NCBI GenBank assembly: GCA_944331815.1
Contig: CALVIQ010000098.1
Span: 1 to 11,435 of the forward strand
Length of the DNA stretch: 11,435 bases
Reading direction: 5' to 3'
Source of the DNA: an uncultured Bacilli bacterium
Lineage (GTDB): Bacteria > Bacillota_I > Bacilli_A > RF39 > UBA660
The notes under the pieces were generated by a model. It ran no database searches. It saw only the letters and a list, made by a program, of their open reading frames with translations, and was not told the origin of the DNA. The position numbers were made by a program, and so were the translations under genes. Of this stretch, positions 7,407-11,435 are shown piece by piece (within the stretch, counting starts at the first letter, position 1; every line of letters begins with the position of its first letter).

Positions 7407-7435
7407 ATTTTAACATATTTTTTAATTAAAGTACA
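7407..7435 (-). promoter_or_regulatory. Candidate promoter of the XRE-DHH operon
   Basis: Minus strand: an extended -10 TGT-TAAAAT (hexamer 7412-7407) with TGTACT (7435-7430, 3 of 6 matches) 17 nt upstream. The predicted start near 7400 leaves a short leader holding GGAAGGAA. The -35 half overlaps the dyad at 7432-7448. Confidence 0.55.
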
Positions 7436-7448
7436 TATATTAAATGTA
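7432..7448. promoter_or_regulatory. Candidate XRE operator (17-bp dyad between divergent regulators)
   Basis: TACAT (7432-7436) and ATGTA (7444-7448) form an inverted repeat around a 7-base, partly symmetric centre; with one mismatch on each side it extends to 7430-7450. It lies between two divergent HTH genes and covers the -35 region of the minus-strand promoter, which is where a Cro/C1-type repressor site would be expected. In such AT-rich DNA a 5-bp arm can arise by chance. Confidence 0.45.
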
Positions 7449-7467
7449 GTCGTTTTCTATTTGTGTA

Positions 7468-7476
7468 TGAGATTAT
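7468..7476 (+). promoter_or_regulatory. Possible extended -10 of the plus-strand XRE gene
   Basis: TGA-GATTAT (7468-7476) resembles an extended -10. The hexamer 18 nt upstream, TAGTCG (7447-7452), is a poor -35. The predicted start (about 7483) is at the AGGTGA ribosome binding site, leaving almost no leader, so this call is weak. Confidence 0.3.
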
Positions 7477-7492
7477 TTAATTAGGTGATTGT

Positions 7493-7732
7493 ATGAAAAT
7501 TAATGAGAATAATAATAAATATATATATGTAATTGTTGGAAAAAACATTAAAAGAATTAGAAAAGAAAAAGGACTTACTCAAGTCCAATTAGCAGATTTA
7601 ATTCAATATAGTGAAGGGACTATTGCAAATATTGAAAATGATAGTTTCCAAACATTCAGTTTAGAATTTCTATATATATTATCAAAAAAATTAAATGTTC
7701 CTATAACAGAATTTTTCAAAGGTTTACATTAA
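7493..7732 (+). CDS. XRE-family HTH transcriptional regulator
   Basis: A 79-residue single-domain Cro/C1-type regulator and the only plus-strand gene in the window. After a polar leader (1-11), the HTH covers about 15-70: VGKNIKRIRKEKGLTQVQLA, then DLIQYSEGTIANIENDS (recognition helix region), then LEFLYILSKKLNVPITEFF. There is no effector or dimerisation domain beyond the HTH. AGGTGA lies about 5 nt before the ATG. It diverges from the XRE-DHH operon across a 105-bp gap, and its 3' end overlaps the 3' end of cls by 9 nt on the opposite strand. It may control the neighbouring operon or itself. The target is not visible from sequence. Confidence 0.88.
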   Translation: MKINENNNKYIYVIVGKNIKRIRKEKGLTQVQLADLIQYSEGTIANIENDSFQTFSLEFLYILSKKLNVPITEFFKGLH

Positions 7733-9232
7733 AGGTGCAAATAATCTTAATACAGCTCGTTTTAAACTTCTAAATAAACCTATTTTAGTATCTTTTAAAT
7801 TTATTTGTTTCGATATTTCTAAAGTTTTTAAAATATCTTTTTTTATATCTTTTATACTATCTGTTTTATATAACAATGTTCCACATTCAAAATGTAAATG
7901 TAAACTTCGATAATCTAAATTAACTGTACCTATAGTTGCTATTTCATCATCAACTAAAAATGTTTTAGCATGAATAAATCCCTTAGTATATTCAAATATT
8001 TTTACACCATTTTCTAATAAATTATTATAATATGCCTTAGTTACTTCATTTACTATTTTTTTATCAGGTATACCAGGAGTTATAATTCTTACATCAATGC
8101 CACTTTTAGCTGCTATACATAAAGCTGTTTCTAATTCATTATCAATAATTAAATATGGTGTTGTAATGTAAATATACTTTTTTGCTTTATTAATCATATT
8201 TAAACATATATTTTCACTTACTAATTCATCATCAAAAGGACTATCGTCATAAGGTTGAACATACCCATTACTTTTTATTTTAATATCTGGTTTAAAATTA
8301 TTTAAGTTTTCTTTTGTATTATTAATATGATCCCACAAATTTAAAAATATATTAGTTAAATTAAATACTGCATCACCTTTTAATAATATACCATTATCTT
8401 TCCAATGACCAAATCTTACTTTTTTATTTATATATTCATCAGCCAAATTAATACCACCTGTAATTCCCACATTACCATCAATAACAGTTATTTTTCTATG
8501 ATCTCTATTATTTAATTTAGCTGTTAAAATAGGAACAAATTTATTAAATGAACACGCTTTAATACCATATTTTTTTAATTCGTTATAATATTTATTAGGT
8601 AATGTTACAATACATCCCATATCATCATAAATAACTCTTACATCTAATCCTTCACTAGCTTTTTGCTTTAAAACATCTAAAATATCATTCCAAAAAACAC
8701 CTTTTTCAATTATAAAATATTGCATAAAAATAAATTTTTTTGCTTTTTTTAATTCTTCAATTAATCTTTTATAATAAACTTCCCCTACTTCCAAATATTC
8801 AGTATAAGTATTTTTATAAATTGGATAACCTGCATTATTATATATATATCTAGTCTGATTATAAAAATTGATGTCTTCTATATCTTTAATTACATTATCA
8901 TCTTGAATTAAAGTTTGTTTTAATTTATTTTTATGTTCTAATAATTTTGCTTTTTTATCTATTTTATTGCCAAATATTATATATATTAATGTTCCAAAAA
9001 TAGGAACAGTTAAAACTGGTATAATCCAAGCAATTTTATAACTAGGATTAGCATTTCCATTTATTATTTTTAATAATACCAAAATACCCATAACGTAAAA
9101 AAATACATAAAAATACCAACCATACTCTTCAAATTTATATAATGTTAAAAATAAAGCAACTAATTGAATTAATAACAATACCCCTACAATAAAAATTCTA
9201 TGAGTTAAAAATTTTAGAATTTTTTTTATCAT
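7724..9232 (-). CDS. cls: Cardiolipin synthase, phospholipase D family
   Basis: It condenses two phosphatidylglycerols into cardiolipin at the membrane. The 502-residue protein matches the usual length of bacterial Cls (about 480-510). Three hydrophobic helices cover about 12-32, 38-56 and 67-87. Two HKD active sites follow: HRKITVID (245-252) with the GGINLADEY stretch behind it, and HAKTFLVD (421-428) with GTVNLDYRS behind it. The architecture of N-terminal membrane helices and two PLD domains is that of ClsA-type enzymes. A modest GGTGGT ribosome binding site precedes the ATG. A TGATATTAT sequence at 9256-9248 could be a -10 but would leave a leader of about 9 nt. The terminator at 9272-9300 separates it from secG. 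The 3' end overlaps a convergent HTH gene by 9 nt. Confidence 0.95.
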   Translation of the reverse strand: MIKKILKFLTHRIFIVGVLLLIQLVALFLTLYKFEEYGWYFYVFFYVMGILVLLKIINGNANPSYKIAWIIPVLTVPIFGTLIYIIFGNKIDKKAKLLEHKNKLKQTLIQDDNVIKDIEDINFYNQTRYIYNNAGYPIYKNTYTEYLEVGEVYYKRLIEELKKAKKFIFMQYFIIEKGVFWNDILDVLKQKASEGLDVRVIYDDMGCIVTLPNKYYNELKKYGIKACSFNKFVPILTAKLNNRDHRKITVIDGNVGITGGINLADEYINKKVRFGHWKDNGILLKGDAVFNLTNIFLNLWDHINNTKENLNNFKPDIKIKSNGYVQPYDDSPFDDELVSENICLNMINKAKKYIYITTPYLIIDNELETALCIAAKSGIDVRIITPGIPDKKIVNEVTKAYYNNLLENGVKIFEYTKGFIHAKTFLVDDEIATIGTVNLDYRSLHLHFECGTLLYKTDSIKDIKKDILKTLEISKQINLKDTKIGLFRSLKRAVLRLFAPLM

Positions 9233-9271
9233 ACTACCACCAATTTAATAATATCATATTTTTAAAATTAA

Positions 9272-9300
9272 ATAAAGAAAAAAGAGTTTAAATAAACTCT
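9272..9300 (-). terminator. Rho-independent terminator after secG
   Basis: Minus strand: AGAGTTTA-TT-TAAACTCT (9300-9283), best read as a 7-bp stem with a 4-nt loop, followed by TTTTTTCTTTATT. The stem overlaps the TAG stop of secG. Confidence 0.8.
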
Positions 9301-9514
9301 AAAATCCAATTACTAAACATATCACGAAGAACAATAACCCTAAAACCATTGTTAATCTAGTTATAAATAATTCTCCACCACGTTCTTTTCTGTTAGCAAA
9401 TAAAGCATCACTACCACCAGTTATTACATTAGAAGCACTTTCTGCCTTACCTGCTTGTAATAATACTATAGAAATTAATAAAATTGAAATTATTATTAAT
9501 AATATTTGTAACAT
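9299..9514 (-). CDS. secG: Preprotein translocase subunit SecG
   Basis: A small membrane subunit of the SecYEG export channel that assists SecA-driven translocation. The 71-residue protein has two hydrophobic helices (about 2-20 and 52-70). These flank the conserved cytoplasmic loop GKAESASNVITGGSDALFAN (22-41) followed by RKERGGE, the SecG signature. The start at 9514 was chosen over an in-frame ATG at 9577 because the longer form adds a non-SecG leader and begins upstream of the promoter's -35 box. AGGAGG lies 11 nt before the chosen ATG, slightly far but strong. It is transcribed alone from its own promoter and ends at a terminator. secG often precedes rnr-smpB in Firmicutes; here cls follows. 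Confidence 0.93.
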   Translation of the reverse strand: MLQILLIIISILLISIVLLQAGKAESASNVITGGSDALFANRKERGGELFITRLTMVLGLLFFVICLVIGF

Positions 9515-9543
9515 TTTAATACATTCCTCCTCGAACGAGTTAT

Positions 9544-9572
9544 ATTGTATCATAATTTTAAAAATAATGCAA
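9544..9572 (-). promoter_or_regulatory. SigA extended -10 promoter of secG
   Basis: Minus strand: TTGCAT (9572-9567, 4 of 6 matches), a 17-nt spacer and TACAAT (9549-9544, 5 of 6), preceded by TGA as an extended -10. The predicted start near 9537 gives a leader of about 23 nt containing CTCGTTCGAGGAGG, with the ribosome binding site at its end. Confidence 0.75.
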
Positions 9573-9573
9573 A

Positions 9574-9600
9574 TCAATAAAAATGTCTTTTTTTTATTGA
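9574..9600. repeat. Perfect 10-bp inverted repeat between mraY and secG
   Basis: TCAATAAAAA (9574-9583) and TTTTTATTGA (9591-9600) form a perfect 10-bp dyad around a 7-nt loop. It lies about 70 bp after the mraY stop and one base before the secG -35 box. It could be a weak AT-rich terminator of the mraY transcript or a protein-binding dyad. Only two pairs are G-C and no uninterrupted T-run follows, so neither role is secure. The rest of the 9515-9670 gap holds the secG promoter and otherwise only AT-rich sequence. Confidence 0.5.
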
Positions 9601-9670
9601 CTTTATATATTATATTACAACTTATATTTTTTGATTATTTTTTTTAATTAAACATATTAATAATACTTTT

Positions 9671-10656
<986 letters not shown>

Positions 10657-10657
<1 letters not shown>

Positions 10658-11334
10658 TATTCATCTCCTAACATTAATCTTATCGTTTCACCTTCTGTTA
10701 AATAACTTCCTTCACTAGGTGATTGATGTATTACTTTACTTCCATTACCACTAAATTCAACTTTAAATTCTTTTAAATTTGATACAGCTTCTTTGGTATC
10801 CATGCCAATCACATTTGGAACTGTATAATATCTTTTATCACCATAATTATATTCTTTAGTCATACCGTCATAACGCTCTTTTATATTTAAAGCAGCAATT
10901 GAAGAATTTAAAACATTCTTTGCAATAGGAGCTGCAATAGTTCCACCATATTGTGTAACTCCTTTAGCATTATCAATGGCAATATACACAACTACTTCAG
11001 GATCATCAGCCGGTAAAAACCCCATAAAAGATGTTATATAATTACCAACTAAATATTTGCCATCTTCAACTTTTTGAGCAGTACCCGTTTTACCACCTAC
11101 ACGATAATTAGGTATATAAGCATTTCTTCCTGTACCATTAGCAACGACGCTTTCTAAAGCATGTCTTACTTTAGCACTTGTATTTTTTGTTATTACTTTT
11201 CTTACTACACTAGGTTTGTTTTCAACTATTACTGAATTAGTTTCAGGTTCATTTAAACTTTTAACAATATAAGGAGTATATAAATTTCCGCCATTAATTG
11301 CCGCAGATACTGCTGTTATTTGTTGTAACGTTGT
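10657..11334 (-). CDS. Class B penicillin-binding protein with PASTA domain (3' part; frame broken upstream)
   Basis: This is the C-terminal half of a PBP2x/SpoVD/FtsI-type peptidoglycan transpeptidase, which crosslinks septal or side-wall peptidoglycan outside the membrane. The visible 225 residues begin TTLQQITAVSAAINGG, the stretch that normally follows the GQG-I-T motif. The third active-site box KTGTAQ is at fragment residues 82-87, followed by SFMGFLPADDPEVVVYI. A C-terminal PASTA domain covers about 171-223 (YTVPNVIG ... EGETIRLML). The SxxK and SxN boxes are not in the window. Reading upstream, two stop codons (TAG at 11337-11335, TAA at 11340-11338) close the frame just before the expected GQG motif, so the gene is interrupted or misjoined there. 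An internal ATG at 11025 is not a true start, because conserved sequence continues before it. Confidence 0.9.
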
Positions 11335-11434
11335 CTATTAAATGAAACTTTCTACCTAAATTATCAGAGAATGTATTAACACTTTCTCCTGTTTTTATAT
11401 AAATATCTAGTTTTATCTTTTTGTCCTTTTCTTT
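11294..11434 (-). other. Unexplained terminal segment with an open frame not matching the PBP
   Basis: From the window edge, one minus-strand frame stays open for 46 codons (11434 to a TAA at 11294), beginning KEKDKKIKLDIYIKTGES. Its last third overlaps the PBP in another frame and so is probably read-through. The first 34 codons replace what should be PBP sequence upstream of GQG. They do not resemble the PBP transpeptidase domain, and I do not recognise the family. It could be the 3' end of foreign or rearranged coding sequence, or an artefact of a chimeric contig end. Confidence 0.35.
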
Positions 11435-11435
11435 A

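Noticed and set aside
7388..7408. Longer XRE start at 7408
   Set aside because: That ATG lies within the probable -10 box and lacks a ribosome binding site; 7387 has GGAAGGAA.
7166..7732. Prophage switch or toxin-antitoxin locus
   Set aside because: Two divergent XRE genes suggest it, but no integrase, phage structural gene, attachment repeat or toxin-like partner is present; the co-transcribed partner is a DHH phosphoesterase.
9515..9577. Longer SecG start at 9577
   Set aside because: The extra 21 residues are not SecG-like and the ATG lies upstream of the -35 box. The start at 9514 has AGGAGG and begins directly with the first membrane helix.

Overview
This window looks like a chromosomal segment of a low-GC Gram-positive bacterium, probably an uncultured Bacilli/Erysipelotrichia-like or RF39-like gut lineage. 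It is extremely AT-rich, with strong AGGAGG-type ribosome binding sites, tightly overlapping genes and SigA-like promoters. It carries the Firmicutes order rlmN-prpC-prkC-rsgA-rpe. The code is standard: TGA is used as a stop in several ATGA overlaps, and Trp is TGG (for example in rsgA). Together with wall-synthesis genes (mraY, a PASTA penicillin-binding protein, a PASTA kinase) this argues against Mycoplasma-type Mollicutes. The taxon is an inference. Almost everything lies on the minus strand; only one small regulator is on the plus strand.

Layout in minus-strand transcription order, from the right edge leftward. (1) 11435-10657: the 3' part of a class B PBP with the KTG box and a C-terminal PASTA domain. 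Its frame breaks at about 11334, roughly 100 bp from the window end. It is followed, with a TAATG overlap, by mraY (10657-9671). (2) secG (9514-9299) has its own extended -10 promoter and ends in a hairpin terminator. (3) cls, a cardiolipin synthase (9232-7724), converges on and overlaps by 9 nt a plus-strand XRE regulator (7493-7732). (4) Divergent from that regulator is a second XRE regulator (7387-7166), overlapping a DHH/DHHA2 phosphoesterase (7169-6366); a 17-bp dyad lies between the two regulators. (5) A lone type IV prepilin-like protein with a C-terminal BspA-type leucine-rich-repeat tail (6321-5596) has its own consensus promoter and a strong terminator. (6) A six-gene operon rlmN-prpC-prkC-rsgA-rpe-frr (5494-57) starts from an extended -10 promoter and runs into another gene at the left edge.

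Functionally, the left operon joins translation (RlmN, RsgA, RRF) with Ser/Thr phospho-signalling at the envelope (PrpC/PrkC) and pentose phosphate metabolism (Rpe). The right half is envelope biogenesis: lipid I synthesis (MraY), peptidoglycan crosslinking (PBP), protein export (SecG) and phospholipid synthesis (Cls). PrkC and the PBP both end in extracellular PASTA modules, so two PASTA proteins sit in one neighbourhood. No tRNA, rRNA, CRISPR array, insertion sequence or prophage was seen, and no gene-free stretch exceeds 160 bp. Most of the window is ordinary housekeeping. The parts that deserve a second look are the prepilin-LRR fusion, the XRE-DHH divergent module with a modified DHHA2 signature, and the broken PBP frame near the right edge.
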